A DNA stretch of 46,255 nucleotides from Syntrophales bacterium (GTDB lineage Bacteria; Desulfobacterota; Syntrophia; Syntrophales; UBA8958). The stretch lies in NCBI GenBank assembly GCA_026417625.1, contig JAOACW010000012.1, forward strand, positions 1 to 46,255. The letters are read 5' to 3'. This document shows, in pieces, positions 8,748 to 18,206 of the stretch. The notes under the pieces are model-generated. The model made no database searches. It saw only the letters and a program-made list of their open reading frames with translations, and was not told where the DNA came from. Made by a program: the position numbers and the translations under genes. Each line of letters opens with the position of its first letter. The first letter of the stretch is position 1.

Positions 8748-11267
8748 ATGTTAGCATCTTTACTGAAACGGATAGTAGGAACGAGAAACGACCGTATTTT
8801 GAGAGAGATTTCTCTGATCCTCAGGGAAATCAACGCCCTGGAGCCTAAGATGATGCGTATGAGTGATGCTGAGCTCCGGGCTATGACTGATAAGTTTAAG
8901 GAGCGTCTGAAAGACGGAGAAACACTGGATGATATATTGCCTGAGGCCTTTGCTGTAGTTCGGGAAGCGGCAAGGAGAACGGTAATGATGCGGCCTTTTG
9001 ATGTGCAGATAATCGGGGGTGTTGTTCTCCACCAGGGCAAGATAGCCGAGATGGCAACAGGTGAAGGGAAAACGCTGGCAGCTACAATGCCCCTCTATCT
9101 AAATGCCCTTTTGGGTAGGGGATGCCATTTGGTTACGGTTAACGATTACCTTGCAAGACGGGATGCGAAGTGGATGGGCCCCATATACGAATTTCTTGGG
9201 CTTACTGTGGGGGTTATTGTGCACGGGATGGATGATGACGAGAGGAGAGAGGCATATAATGCAGACATCACCTACGGCACAAATAACGAGTTCGGGTTTG
9301 ATTATCTCAGAGATAATATGAAATACGCCCTGGAAGATTACGTGCAGAGGGACTTCTACTACGCCATCGTTGATGAAGTGGATAGCATACTCATTGATGA
9401 AGCACGAACACCCCTCATAATTTCCGGACCCTCGGAGGAATCGACGGAAAAGTACTATCGGATCAATCAGATCATCCCTCGCCTAAGGAGAGATAAAGAT
9501 TATACCGTAGACGAGAAGACGAGAACAGTGGTGCTAACCGAGGAGGGCATTGCGAGGGTCGAGCAGATGTTGAAAGTTCCCAATCTTTACGATCCCCGCA
9601 ATATGGATCTTCTCCATCACGTGAACCAAGCACTCAGAGCCCACACTCTGTTCAAGAGGGATGTGGATTACGTCGTTAAAGACGGTAAGGTTATAATTGT
9701 AGATGAATTTACCGGTCGACTCATGCCTGGAAGAAGGTACAGTGATGGCCTTCATCAGGCCTTGGAGGCCAAGGAACATGTTAGAATCGAAGCTGAAAAC
9801 CAGACTCTGGCCTCTATCACCTTCCAAAATTTCTTCCGCATGTACGAAAAACTGGCGGGTATGACGGGTACCGCAGACACGGAGGCTGAGGAGTTCAAGA
9901 AAATATACAACTTAGAGGTTGTGGTCATACCGACGAATATGCCCATGATAAGGGTGGATTATCCCGATGTAATCTACCGTACTCAGGCGGAGAAGATAAA
10001 CGCCATAATCCGCGAAGTTAGAGAGCTTCATGCAAAAGGGAGGCCTGTCCTCATAGGCACCACCTCAATTGAGAAGTCTGAGCTTTTAAGTAAGCACCTA
10101 TCTCGATACGGGATTAAACATGAGGTTCTGAATGCCAAAAACCATGAAAGGGAAGCGGAGATTGTAGCCCAAGCCGGTCAGCGCGGGGCGGTCACCATCT
10201 CTACAAATATGGCGGGAAGGGGAACTGATATCAAACTGGGACCGGGTGTAGCTGAAATGGGAGGACTTCACATCATTGGTACTGAGCGTCACGAAAGTCG
10301 CAGGATAGATAACCAGTTGAGAGGAAGGGCTGGTCGACAGGGTGATCAGGGATCGTCCCGTTTCTACCTCTCACTTGAGGATGATTTGTTGCGTGTTTTC
10401 GGTGCTGATAGGATCGCCTCTATCATCGATAAAATAGGAGGTATGGGGGAGGAAGAACCTATTGAGCATTCCCTTGTTACGAAAGCTATAGAGAATGCTC
10501 AGAAGCGTGTGGAAGCCCAGAATTTCGAGATTCGCAAGCATCTCCTCGAGTACGACGATGTGATGAACAAACAGCGTCAGGTGATTTATGAACAGCGCCG
10601 ACGGGTACTTAAGGGTGATAACCTCTGGGAAGATCTCGAGGGCATGGTGGAAGAGGTGGTGGAGAGCATCGTTCCGGAATATGTGGATGCGAAGGCGCAT
10701 CCAGAGGATTGGAATCTGAAGGGTCTCGATGATCGGGTCTTTAAGCTCTTCTCCCTGCACCTTGATTTTGCCAAGAGAAAAAACGGAATCGGGCCTTTAG
10801 AGATTACAGAAAAAATCATAAATGCCGTTAAAGACCACCTCCGGAGAAAGGAAGAGCAGTACGGCAGGGATCTGATGTCGTACTTGATAAGGTTCATCAT
10901 GCTTCAGTCTATTGACAACCACTGGAAGGACCATCTTCTGGCGATGGACCATCTGAGGGAGGGTATTGGCCTTCGGGGCTACGGTCAGAAGGACCCGATA
11001 AGGGAGTACCAGAAAGAAGGTTACGAAATGTTCATGGACATGACGGCCCGCATAAAGGAAGATGTTGTAGAGCGTTTATGCAAAGTTCAAGTAAGAGCTG
11101 AGGAAGAGCTGGAGAGGACTTGGGGAAGAACGGAACGGGTTTATATCATGAACAGGGAGGATGATGCTCAGTCGTCACAGCCTGTTCGAAAGCAGAAGAA
11201 GGTCGGCCGTAATGAGCCCTGCCCGTGTGGGAGTGGTAAAAAGTACAAGAAATGCTGCGGTAGATGA
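8748..11267 (+). CDS. secA: Protein translocase ATPase SecA
   Basis: The 839-residue product is the motor that drives preproteins through SecYEG. It has the Walker A loop MATGEGKT at 102-109, the VTVNDYLA and DYLRDNM motifs, Walker B with [19 protein letters not shown] near 206-224, [11 protein letters not shown] and the GRAGRQGD motif. It ends in the zinc-binding tail [13 protein letters not shown], used for SecB and phospholipid binding. The start lies 2 bases after the carboxyltransferase stop, so translation is probably coupled. Confidence 0.98.
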   Translation: MLASLLKRIVGTRNDRILREISLILREINALEPKMMRMSDAELRAMTDKFKERLKDGETLDDILPEAFAVVREAARRTVMMRPFDVQIIGGVVLHQGKIAEMATGEGKTLAATMPLYLNALLGRGCHLVTVNDYLARRDAKWMGPIYEFLGLTVGVIVHGMDDDERREAYNADITYGTNNEFGFDYLRDNMKYALEDYVQRDFYYAIVDEVDSILIDEARTPLIISGPSEESTEKYYRINQIIPRLRRDKDYTVDEKTRTVVLTEEGIARVEQMLKVPNLYDPRNMDLLHHVNQALRAHTLFKRDVDYVVKDGKVIIVDEFTGRLMPGRRYSDGLHQALEAKEHVRIEAENQTLASITFQNFFRMYEKLAGMTGTADTEAEEFKKIYNLEVVVIPTNMPMIRVDYPDVIYRTQAEKINAIIREVRELHAKGRPVLIGTTSIEKSELLSKHLSRYGIKHEVLNAKNHEREAEIVAQAGQRGAVTISTNMAGRGTDIKLGPGVAEMGGLHIIGTERHESRRIDNQLRGRAGRQGDQGSSRFYLSLEDDLLRVFGADRIASIIDKIGGMGEEEPIEHSLVTKAIENAQKRVEAQNFEIRKHLLEYDDVMNKQRQVIYEQRRRVLKGDNLWEDLEGMVEEVVESIVPEYVDAKAHPEDWNLKGLDDRVFKLFSLHLDFAKRKNGIGPLEITEKIINAVKDHLRRKEEQYGRDLMSYLIRFIMLQSIDNHWKDHLLAMDHLREGIGLRGYGQKDPIREYQKEGYEMFMDMTARIKEDVVERLCKVQVRAEEELERTWGRTERVYIMNREDDAQSSQPVRKQKKVGRNEPCPCGSGKKYKKCCGR

Positions 11268-11277
11268 GTGTTGAAGG

Positions 11278-12477
11278 ATGGCATGTGGAGGTGACGTTTA
11301 CGCTGTTCCTGGATTCATGGCTGCGGGTGTCGAAGCGGGCATAAAGTCATCTGGACAACGCGATCTAGCCCTTATTTTTGCGGAAATTCCAGCGAGAACA
11401 GTGGGGGTTTTCACAACAAACGACTTTAAGGCGGCACCGGTTTTATTGTCCCAGGAACGGATAAAGAAGGGTACAGTCAGAGCGATACTCGTTAACAGTG
11501 GCAACGCGAACGCTGCTACAGGGGACGAGGGTTATCATGACGCCTGTCTAATAACAGATAAACTCGCTGAGCTTTTAAAAGTCCCTGCCGATGAAGTTCT
11601 CATGGCTTCTACTGGCGTTATTGGACAGAGAATGCCAGTCGGCAAGGTGGAAGCTGCTTTACCTTACCTTGTTCGATCCTTAAGTGTGGATGGAATAGGT
11701 GAGGCAGCAGAAGCAATTATGACCACTGACCGTTTTCCAAAGATTTCTTTTCGTAGGGTCTTAGTTGGCGGAAATGAGGTTTCCATCTGTGGCATTGCCA
11801 AAGGAGCAGGTATGATTGAACCCTCAATGGCTACCATGCTTTCTTTTACTCTGACCGATGCTGTAATTGATCGTTCCACAATGGAACGGATCTTCAAACA
11901 TGCAGTGGATAAAACGTTCAATGCGGTATCCGTCGATGGATGTATGAGCACGAATGACACAGCTGTTTTTATGGCGAGCGGCGCAGCAGGGAACAGGAGT
12001 ATCAAGATAAATTCCAGTGATTGTCAGCGTTTCCGGGAGGTTCTTACGGATGTCCTTGGAGATCTTGCCCGGCTCATGGTGAAGGATGGGGAGGGTGCTA
12101 CGAAAGTAATAGAGATTACTGTGGAAGAGGCAGCTAGTTTGAGAGATGCAAAACGGGTAGCGAAGGCTGTGGCTAATGCCAATCTGGTAAAAGCAGCGTT
12201 TTTCGGAGAGGATCCCAACTGGGGACGTATAGTTTCTGCTGCTGGTTCTCTGGGTATTGGTATTCCTGTGCAAAGATTCGAGCTTTCCATAGGAGAGAAA
12301 GTTGTTTTTAAGAACGGAAGAGGTGTGGAGGTTGATAGGAAGCTCCTGGAAGAGGTAGTGAAGACTCCCGAGATAAAAGTGAGACTCAAACTGGGAATGG
12401 GGAAATCTTCCTGGCGAGTCTGGGCTTCCGATCTTACTTACGAGTACGTGAGGATAAATGCTCATTATACAACGTAG
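11278..12477 (+). CDS. argJ: Arginine biosynthesis protein ArgJ (ornithine acetyltransferase)
   Basis: This 399-residue proenzyme moves the acetyl group from N-acetylornithine to glutamate; many members also make N-acetylglutamate from acetyl-CoA. The self-cleavage site is in KGAGMIEPSMATML, with Thr186 as the new N-terminal nucleophile. The STGVIG (111-116) and NSGNANA (73-79) motifs are also present. An in-frame stop just upstream leaves ATG 11278 as the first possible start; its GAAGG lies almost against the start codon, so initiation may rely on coupling with secA, 10 bases upstream. No other arginine genes are adjacent. Confidence 0.95.
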   Translation: MACGGDVYAVPGFMAAGVEAGIKSSGQRDLALIFAEIPARTVGVFTTNDFKAAPVLLSQERIKKGTVRAILVNSGNANAATGDEGYHDACLITDKLAELLKVPADEVLMASTGVIGQRMPVGKVEAALPYLVRSLSVDGIGEAAEAIMTTDRFPKISFRRVLVGGNEVSICGIAKGAGMIEPSMATMLSFTLTDAVIDRSTMERIFKHAVDKTFNAVSVDGCMSTNDTAVFMASGAAGNRSIKINSSDCQRFREVLTDVLGDLARLMVKDGEGATKVIEITVEEAASLRDAKRVAKAVANANLVKAAFFGEDPNWGRIVSAAGSLGIGIPVQRFELSIGEKVVFKNGRGVEVDRKLLEEVVKTPEIKVRLKLGMGKSSWRVWASDLTYEYVRINAHYTT

Positions 12478-12521
12478 ACGCGCATACATTCCGTCTTTCT
12501 GGTTCTAAAGGTTTTTTATTC

Positions 12522-12550
12522 TTGATGAATATGGACGTTTTGTGTTAAAG
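12522..12550 (+). promoter_or_regulatory. Probable promoter of the rpsB operon
   Basis: TTGATG at 12522-12527 and TTAAAG at 12545-12550 are 17 bases apart, predicting a start near 12557, about 10 bases before the structured leader. The match to consensus is moderate. Confidence 0.4.
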
Positions 12551-12566
12551 GCACCCGCACTTCACA

Positions 12567-12630
12567 CACAGCTCGACGGTTCGTTGGTTGCCTCGCCATA
12601 CTGAGGTTGCGTAACCGAAGGAGGGCTGTG
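12567..12630 (+). promoter_or_regulatory. Structured rpsB leader RNA, likely autoregulatory
   Basis: Three nested stems can form in the rpsB 5' leader. The outer stem pairs CACAGCTC (12567-12574) with GGGCTGTG (12623-12630). The middle stem pairs CGGTT (12577-12581) with AACCG (12613-12617). The inner hairpin pairs CCTC (12591-12594) with GAGG (12603-12606) over an 8-base loop. The outer stem ends 32 bases before the rpsB start; GAGGAG lies after it and is not sequestered. Ribosomal protein S2 is known to repress its own operon in some bacteria, so an S2-binding leader is the natural reading. That binding is inferred. Confidence 0.6.
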
Positions 12631-12662
12631 GAGGCATAAAAACCATTTAGAGGAGTTTTTTT

Positions 12663-13487
12663 ATGACCGCAGTTTCCATGAAATTACTGTTAGAGGCAGG
12701 GGTCCACTTCGGTCATCAGACCAACAAGTGGAATCCCAAGATGAAACCTTACATTTTTGGAGCCCGCAACGGCATATATATCATCGATCTCCAGCAAACG
12801 GTTGTGCTCTTCCAAAGGGCTTACGAGTTTGTGATAGAACTTGTGGCTCAAGGCGGAGAGCTGTTGTTTGTGGGTACCAAAAAACAGGCACAGGATGCCA
12901 TAAAAGAAGAGGCAGAGCGTTGTGGTATGCCTTATGTTAACCAGCGGTGGCTTGGTGGAATGTTGACGAATTTCGCCACTATTAAAAGAAGCATAGACCG
13001 ATTGAATCAACTGGATGCAATGTTTGCTGATGATTCCGTTCGAGCTTTGCCCAAAAAAGAAGTGGCGGCTTTACAGAAGAAGAGAGAGAAACTCGAAAAG
13101 GTTCTTGGTGGGATAAGGAACATCAAGGGATTACCGGCGGGTGTTTTTATTGTGGATCCTAAGAGGGAAGAGATCGCCGTTAAAGAGGCGCGTAAACTTA
13201 GTATACCTATCGTGGCGATAGTGGATACTAATTGTGACCCCGATCTTATAGATTACGTGGTGCCTGGAAATGACGATGCCATAAGGGCTATAAGATTGTT
13301 CGCCTCCCGCATTGCGGATGCGGTTCTTGAGGGCAAGAAGCTGTATGAGGAGAGGGTCCAAGCAGAAACGGACAAAGAAGTAGGACCTGTTGGTGTTGCT
13401 GCTTCAGAAGTCTGGGAAGAAGCAGATGTACCTGAGAGTGTGGAATTTTCAGACTTGGAGTATGAAGAGGGTTTTGAAGAGGAATAA
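12663..13487 (+). CDS. rpsB: 30S ribosomal protein S2
   Basis: This is a 274-residue S2 with typical motifs: [12 protein letters not shown] at the start, [12 protein letters not shown] and [17 protein letters not shown] in the middle, and [13 protein letters not shown] later. It has an acidic C-terminal tail (about 245-274) beyond the core. It opens the conserved rpsB-tsf-pyrH-frr operon and follows a good GAGGAG site. Confidence 0.98.
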   Translation: MTAVSMKLLLEAGVHFGHQTNKWNPKMKPYIFGARNGIYIIDLQQTVVLFQRAYEFVIELVAQGGELLFVGTKKQAQDAIKEEAERCGMPYVNQRWLGGMLTNFATIKRSIDRLNQLDAMFADDSVRALPKKEVAALQKKREKLEKVLGGIRNIKGLPAGVFIVDPKREEIAVKEARKLSIPIVAIVDTNCDPDLIDYVVPGNDDAIRAIRLFASRIADAVLEGKKLYEERVQAETDKEVGPVGVAASEVWEEADVPESVEFSDLEYEEGFEEE

Positions 13488-13508
13488 TTTTTTAGGAGGA
13501 ACTAGAAG

Positions 13509-14108
13509 GTGAACATAACAGCTGATATGGTGAAGAAACTCAGGGATAAAACCGGTGCTGGGATGATGGATTGCAAAGAGGCATTGACAGCTTCAAATGG
13601 GGATTTCGATAAGGCCATTGAGTATCTGAGGAAAAAGGGAATGTCTGCGGCCACAAAGCGATCCTCAAAAGCTGCCAAGGAAGGAACCATAGCGTCTTAC
13701 ATACATATGGGTGGGAAGATAGGTGTGCTCGTGGAGCTCAATTGTGAAACGGATTTTGTGGCAAAGACAGACGATTTCAAGGAGCTGGCGAGAGACATCG
13801 CCATGCATGTGGCTGCTTTGAACCCTCAGTATGTCAAACCAGAGGATATTCCTGAAGAGGTTCTGGAAAGGGAGAAGAACATCTACCGGGAACAGCTTAT
13901 TAAGGAGAATAAACCGGAGAAGGTCTGGGACCGCATTATTGAGGGAAAGTTGAAGAAGTTCTACGAAGAGGTTTGTCTTTTGAATCAGAAGTTTATTAAG
14001 GATCCTGAGATAACTGTGGAAACACTAATAAATAATCTCATTGCCAAGACGGGAGAGAATATTGTCTTGCGCCGTTTCGTGCGTTTCCAGCTCGGAGAGG
14101 AGCTGTAA
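13509..14108 (+). CDS. tsf: Elongation factor Ts, short form
   Basis: EF-Ts exchanges GDP for GTP on EF-Tu. The 199-residue product has the N-terminal UBA-like domain (KLRDKTGAGMMDCKEAL) and the core motif ETDFVAKTDDF near residues 78-88. It is much shorter than the roughly 283-residue enterobacterial protein and resembles the short EF-Ts of Thermus, with one core subdomain. The GTG start at 13509 is supported by AGGAGG 9 bases upstream. Confidence 0.96.
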   Translation: MNITADMVKKLRDKTGAGMMDCKEALTASNGDFDKAIEYLRKKGMSAATKRSSKAAKEGTIASYIHMGGKIGVLVELNCETDFVAKTDDFKELARDIAMHVAALNPQYVKPEDIPEEVLEREKNIYREQLIKENKPEKVWDRIIEGKLKKFYEEVCLLNQKFIKDPEITVETLINNLIAKTGENIVLRRFVRFQLGEEL

Positions 14109-14118
14109 ATAAAAGGTT

Positions 14119-14835
14119 ATGAAAGGGAAGCAGTTTAAAAGGGTTTTACTTAAGCTTAGCGGTGAAGCTTTTCTGGGTGAATCAAAATCTGGTGTAGACT
14201 TTACTGTAATGAGAGAAATTGCTTCCGAGGTTCGGGAGGTAGTGGAAAGGGGTGTTCAAATAGGCATTGTTGTAGGAGCTGGAAACTTCTGGCGCGGTAG
14301 AGATGCAGAACTCTCGGGTATGGATAGAACGATGGCTGATTACGCCGGGATGCTGGCCACGCTTATAAACGCACTGGCCTTTCAGAGCATTTTGGAAAGA
14401 ATGGGTTTAGAAACAAGAGTTCAGTCTGCTATTGAAGTAAGAGAAGTTGCAGAAGGATTTATACCTCGGCGGGCTTTGAATCACCTAGATAAGGGGAGGG
14501 TGGTCATTTTTGCTGGAGGAACGGGAAACCCTTTTTTCTCCACGGATACGGCAGCGGCATTGAGAGCAGTAGAGATGAAGGCAGACGTGCTTCTCAAGGC
14601 CACAAAAGTGGATGGCGTGTTTGACAGCGACCCCATAAACAATCCGCACGCTGTGAAGTTTGACCGCATTACGTTTACCGATGTGCTTATGAGGGATCTT
14701 AAGGTTATGGACGCTACTGCAATTGCGATCTGCAGGGAGAACCATCTACCCATTTTGGTGTTTAATCTTTTGCAAAAGGGGAATATCATAAAAGCTGTAT
14801 CGGGACATTCCATTGGAACCCTTGTGGAGGAATGA
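14119..14835 (+). CDS. pyrH: UMP kinase
   Basis: This 238-residue amino-acid-kinase-family enzyme phosphorylates UMP to UDP. It has [13 protein letters not shown] at the N-terminus, the glycine-rich [11 protein letters not shown] loop, and [18 protein letters not shown] near the nucleotide site. It sits between tsf and frr in the usual order, 10 bases after tsf. Confidence 0.97.
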   Translation: MKGKQFKRVLLKLSGEAFLGESKSGVDFTVMREIASEVREVVERGVQIGIVVGAGNFWRGRDAELSGMDRTMADYAGMLATLINALAFQSILERMGLETRVQSAIEVREVAEGFIPRRALNHLDKGRVVIFAGGTGNPFFSTDTAAALRAVEMKADVLLKATKVDGVFDSDPINNPHAVKFDRITFTDVLMRDLKVMDATAIAICRENHLPILVFNLLQKGNIIKAVSGHSIGTLVEE

Positions 14836-14838
14836 ATC

Positions 14839-15396
14839 ATGAAAGACGAAATATTTGATGAATTAAAGGAGAATTTTGAAAAGGCCATTCAGAGTTTAGA
14901 GAAGTCTTTCGGTAAAGTTCGCACAGGAAGGGCCTCCCTCACTCTTCTCGACGGGATCAAGGTAGATTACTATGGAGTGCCCACTCCGCTCAATCAGGTG
15001 GCAAATTTATCCATTCCGGAGAGCAGAATGATCGTTATTGCCCCCTGGGACACGAGTTTGATCGGTGCTATCGAGAAGTCCATACAGAAGTCTGAGTTGG
15101 GTTTAATGCCGTCCAACGATGGTAAAGTGGTACGTATTGTTATGCCACCGTTGACCGAGGAGAGACGAAAAGAGCTGGTAAAGATGGTAAGGAAAATGGC
15201 GGAGGATTGTCGGGTAAAGTTAAGGAACGCCAGGCGGGAGGCAAATGAAAAGTTTAAAAACTTAAAAAAGGAAAACAAGATTTCAGAAGATGATATGTTT
15301 ACGTGTCAGGAAGAAGTGCAGAAGCGCATGGATAAGTACATGGATAAGGTGGAGGAGATATTGAAGGCTAAAGAAAAGGAAATAATGGAGATATGA
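14839..15396 (+). CDS. frr: Ribosome recycling factor
   Basis: The 185-residue product splits post-termination ribosomes together with EF-G. It has the helical FGKVRTGRASLTLLDGIKVDYYG segment, PLNQVANLSIPE, and the C-terminal helix with MPPLTEERRKELVK. It starts 3 bases after pyrH and is followed by a clear intrinsic terminator. Confidence 0.97.
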   Translation: MKDEIFDELKENFEKAIQSLEKSFGKVRTGRASLTLLDGIKVDYYGVPTPLNQVANLSIPESRMIVIAPWDTSLIGAIEKSIQKSELGLMPSNDGKVVRIVMPPLTEERRKELVKMVRKMAEDCRVKLRNARREANEKFKNLKKENKISEDDMFTCQEEVQKRMDKYMDKVEEILKAKEKEIMEI

Positions 15397-15423
15397 TGTT
15401 CTGCCTGTAAAGGTGGATGCGTG

Positions 15424-15458
15424 AACCCTGCTTCTTTTTTGGAAGGCAGGGTTTTTTG
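15424..15458 (+). terminator. Intrinsic terminator after frr
   Basis: AACCCTGC (15424-15431) pairs with GCAGGGTT (15446-15453) across a T-rich loop, followed by a run of T. It closes the rpsB-tsf-pyrH-frr transcript before uppS. Confidence 0.85.
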
Positions 15459-15464
15459 TGTTGC

Positions 15465-15494
15465 TTGATAAAGGATTTTTATGTGTGCTAAATA
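15465..15494 (+). promoter_or_regulatory. Possible promoter for uppS
   Basis: TTGATA at 15465-15470 and TAAATA at 15489-15494 are 18 bases apart, just after the frr terminator. The predicted start falls on or next to the uppS ATG at 15501, which would make the message leaderless. The -10 match is weak. Confidence 0.35.
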
Positions 15495-15500
15495 GCTTCT

Positions 15501-16229
15501 ATGCAAGATGTATCGGAGAAAAGACTGCCCCAGCATATCGCCATTATCATGGATGGAAACGGCCGTTGGGCGAAAAAGCATAAGAAGAAGAGGATCGAGG
15601 GTCACCGTAGAGGTGCAGAAGCTGTCAGAATCGTTGTCCGTGCCTGTCGGGAGTTGGGCATACCGTATCTAACACTTTTCGCTTTTTCCACGGAGAACTG
15701 GTTACGTCCCTATGAGGAAGTAAGTGGTTTGATGAGATTGCTAAAACAGTACATCCAGAGTGAAATCGATGAACTTTCAAAGAACGATATACGACTAAAT
15801 GTCATAGGTGATTTATCTTCATTAAAGAAATCCGTGCGCCGGGCCCTTGAGGATGCTATGAAGAAGACGGAGAATAATAGAAGTATGGTCCTCAATCTTG
15901 CTCTCAGTTATGGCGGACGTGATGAGATAGTTATGGCTGCAAGGAGATTGATTCAAGATGCCAAAGAGGGCCTCATCAGTCCCGATGAAGTGGACGATGA
16001 GACCTTTTCACGTTACCTTTACACTGCTGGTATTCCGGACCCGGATTTACTGATAAGGACGAGTGGTGAGTTCAGAATAAGCAACTTTTTGCTGTGGCAG
16101 TGTGCTTATACGGAATTTTACTTTACGGATGTTTTTTGGCCTGATTTTACAAAAGAAGATCTGCTTGCGGCTATTTCTGAATACCAGAGAAGGGAGCGTC
16201 GTTTTGGGAGAACAAGCGACCAACTATAA
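15501..16229 (+). CDS. uppS: Undecaprenyl diphosphate synthase (cis-prenyltransferase)
   Basis: This 242-residue enzyme extends farnesyl diphosphate with isopentenyl units to make the lipid carrier for peptidoglycan and O-antigen. It has the catalytic IIMDGNGRWAKK motif near residue 15, FAFSTENW, and the C-terminal DPDLLIRTSGEFRISNFLLWQ and EFYFTDVFWPDF motifs. No Shine-Dalgarno sequence precedes the ATG. It leads the uppS-cdsA-dxr-rseP-tsaB envelope cluster. Confidence 0.97.
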   Translation: MQDVSEKRLPQHIAIIMDGNGRWAKKHKKKRIEGHRRGAEAVRIVVRACRELGIPYLTLFAFSTENWLRPYEEVSGLMRLLKQYIQSEIDELSKNDIRLNVIGDLSSLKKSVRRALEDAMKKTENNRSMVLNLALSYGGRDEIVMAARRLIQDAKEGLISPDEVDDETFSRYLYTAGIPDPDLLIRTSGEFRISNFLLWQCAYTEFYFTDVFWPDFTKEDLLAAISEYQRRERRFGRTSDQL

Positions 16230-16230
16230 C

Positions 16231-17043
16231 ATGCGAGATACATCCCATCTAAAACGATGGCTAACGGCAATTGTGGTTTTACCTCTTGTGGTGTCTGTGA
16301 TAATCTTTGGATCCCATCTGGGTTTTACCCTTCTCATCACAGTTTTAGTTCTCCTTGGGTTGCACGAGTATCAAACACTAGTTTTTGGAACACATTGGTC
16401 GATATATAAAGTTTACGTATTATTCGCTGGTCTCCTTATTCCTTTAGCCTTTTATGCAGGAAACGGGGACATTGTACTTGCCGTAATCAGCATGACTGTT
16501 ATTGTTTTTTTCATTATTCAGCTAACAAACGTCAGGGAGGATGGTCTGGATATTACCAGACTTATGAAGAGTGTACTGGGTTTTCTATACGTACCTCTTC
16601 TTTTTTCCCACTTCATATGGATAAGGCGTTTCGATGACGGGGTGGTGTGGGTTTTTTTTGTGCTTGTTCTTGCTTTTTCAGGGGATGTTGCAGCATTTTA
16701 TGGGGGAAGAATGTTTGGAAAAAATAGACTTGCCCCTTTTATTAGCGCCGGTAAAAGCATAGAGGGGACAGTTGCGCTGTGCATAGGTAGTGTCATAGCC
16801 TGCGTAATATATTCATATTTTTTACTTCCCAAACTATACCCTTTCCACGCGGTCGCAATAGGTTTTGTTGGTAGTGTTATAGGTCAGCTTGGAGATCTCT
16901 GTGAATCCCTTATAAAGCGCGGGGCAGGAGTTAAAGACTCAGGGCGCATGCTGCCCGGTCATGGGGGCGTGCTGGACAGGCTGGACTGCCTTTTGTTTAT
17001 AGTGCCGTTTGTATATTATTACAAACAGTTTGTTGTCGGATGA
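16231..17043 (+). CDS. cdsA: Phosphatidate cytidylyltransferase
   Basis: This makes CDP-diacylglycerol, the precursor for the PssA step further along. The 270-residue membrane protein has about seven or eight hydrophobic segments and ends with the CdsA signature GQLGDLCESLIKR, then KDSGRMLPGHGGVLDRLD. The reading frame extends upstream to 16102 inside uppS, but homologues begin near LKRWLTAIVVLP, so ATG 16231, 2 bases after the uppS stop, is chosen. It overlaps dxr by 4 bases (ATGA). Confidence 0.95.
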   Translation: MRDTSHLKRWLTAIVVLPLVVSVIIFGSHLGFTLLITVLVLLGLHEYQTLVFGTHWSIYKVYVLFAGLLIPLAFYAGNGDIVLAVISMTVIVFFIIQLTNVREDGLDITRLMKSVLGFLYVPLLFSHFIWIRRFDDGVVWVFFVLVLAFSGDVAAFYGGRMFGKNRLAPFISAGKSIEGTVALCIGSVIACVIYSYFLLPKLYPFHAVAIGFVGSVIGQLGDLCESLIKRGAGVKDSGRMLPGHGGVLDRLDCLLFIVPFVYYYKQFVVG

Positions 17044-18206
17044 AGAAGATCGCCATACTAGGTTCTACAGGTTCAATAGGGGTAAACACACTGAACGTGA
17101 TCAAGGCTCACCCTGACAGGTTCAAAGTGGTAGCCCTTGCAGCGGGACGGAACGTTGAGGTACTTCGTGAACAGATCGCAGTATTTAAACCGCAGGTGGT
17201 CGCCGTGGCAGACGAGAGGGTAGCAAGACTACTGAGTTCTATGGTGGACGATGTCTCACCGGCAGAGATCCTCTGGGGTCAGGATGGATATGTCCAGGTT
17301 GGAACACTTCCAGAAGTGGACATGGTGGTTTCTGCTCTTGTGGGTGCCATTGGTCTTGTTCCCACAATTTCAGCCGTGGAGGCGGGTAAAGATGTTGCAT
17401 TAGCTAACAAAGAATCGCTGGTTATCGGTGGTTCGTTTATTATGGAAGCGGCAAAGCGACGTGGTTGCAAGATTATACCAGTGGATAGTGAGCATAGCGC
17501 AGTGTTTCAGTGTCTGGAAGGTCAGCGCCGGGAGAATCTTCGAAAAATTATTCTCACCGCTTCCGGAGGACCATTTAGGGAGTTGGGCATTGATGATCTA
17601 AAGAGAGTTACACCACAGGATGCGTTGCGACATCCCAACTGGCAAATGGGGAAAAAGGTAACGGTTGATTCGGCAACACTTATGAATAAAGGTCTGGAAG
17701 TAATTGAGGCGAGCTGGATTTTCGCCATACCAGTGGAAAAAATCGATGTGGTAATACATCCACAGAGTATTGTCCATTCAATGGTGGAATTCGAGGATGG
17801 ATCCGTGATGGCACAACTCTCGGTGCCCGACATGCGAATACCCATTGCTTATGCACTTTCATATCCCGAGAGGATTGTAACGGGGGTGCCGTATCTGGAC
17901 TTCCGCACGTTATCTCCTTTGACATTTATGGAACTGGATTTTGCACGTTTTCCTTGTATAAAAATTGCGTATGAAGCAGCCAGGGCTGGTGGGGATAGAC
18001 CTGTAGTTATGAACGCCGCCAACGAAGTGGCCGTGGAAGCCTTCCTCGAGGGGAGGATCGGATTTACCGTGATGCCCGAAATTATAAGTGGTGCTCTCGA
18101 CAGTTTAGTGTTCACAAAACCTCAAACAGTGGAGGATGTGCTGGAGATTGATAGAGTTGCTCGGGATGTTGCGAGGGGATTACTGAAAGAAATGGAGAAA
18201 AAATGA
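17040..18206 (+). CDS. dxr: 1-deoxy-D-xylulose 5-phosphate reductoisomerase
   Basis: The second enzyme of the MEP isoprenoid pathway, 388 residues. It has the NADPH-binding LGSTGSIGVNTL motif at the N-terminus, ALANKESLVIGG, the metal-binding PVDSEHSAVFQCL region, and ASGGPFRE. With ispG downstream and uppS upstream it shows that the MEP route feeds undecaprenyl carrier synthesis. ATGA overlaps couple it to both cdsA and rseP. Confidence 0.98.
   Translation: MKKIAILGSTGSIGVNTLNVIKAHPDRFKVVALAAGRNVEVLREQIAVFKPQVVAVADERVARLLSSMVDDVSPAEILWGQDGYVQVGTLPEVDMVVSALVGAIGLVPTISAVEAGKDVALANKESLVIGGSFIMEAAKRRGCKIIPVDSEHSAVFQCLEGQRRENLRKIILTASGGPFRELGIDDLKRVTPQDALRHPNWQMGKKVTVDSATLMNKGLEVIEASWIFAIPVEKIDVVIHPQSIVHSMVEFEDGSVMAQLSVPDMRIPIAYALSYPERIVTGVPYLDFRTLSPLTFMELDFARFPCIKIAYEAARAGGDRPVVMNAANEVAVEAFLEGRIGFTVMPEIISGALDSLVFTKPQTVEDVLEIDRVARDVARGLLKEMEKK

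Noticed and set aside
16102-16230. Longer start for cdsA inside uppS
   Set aside because: The extra 43 residues are an out-of-frame reading of uppS and do not match the family N-terminus.
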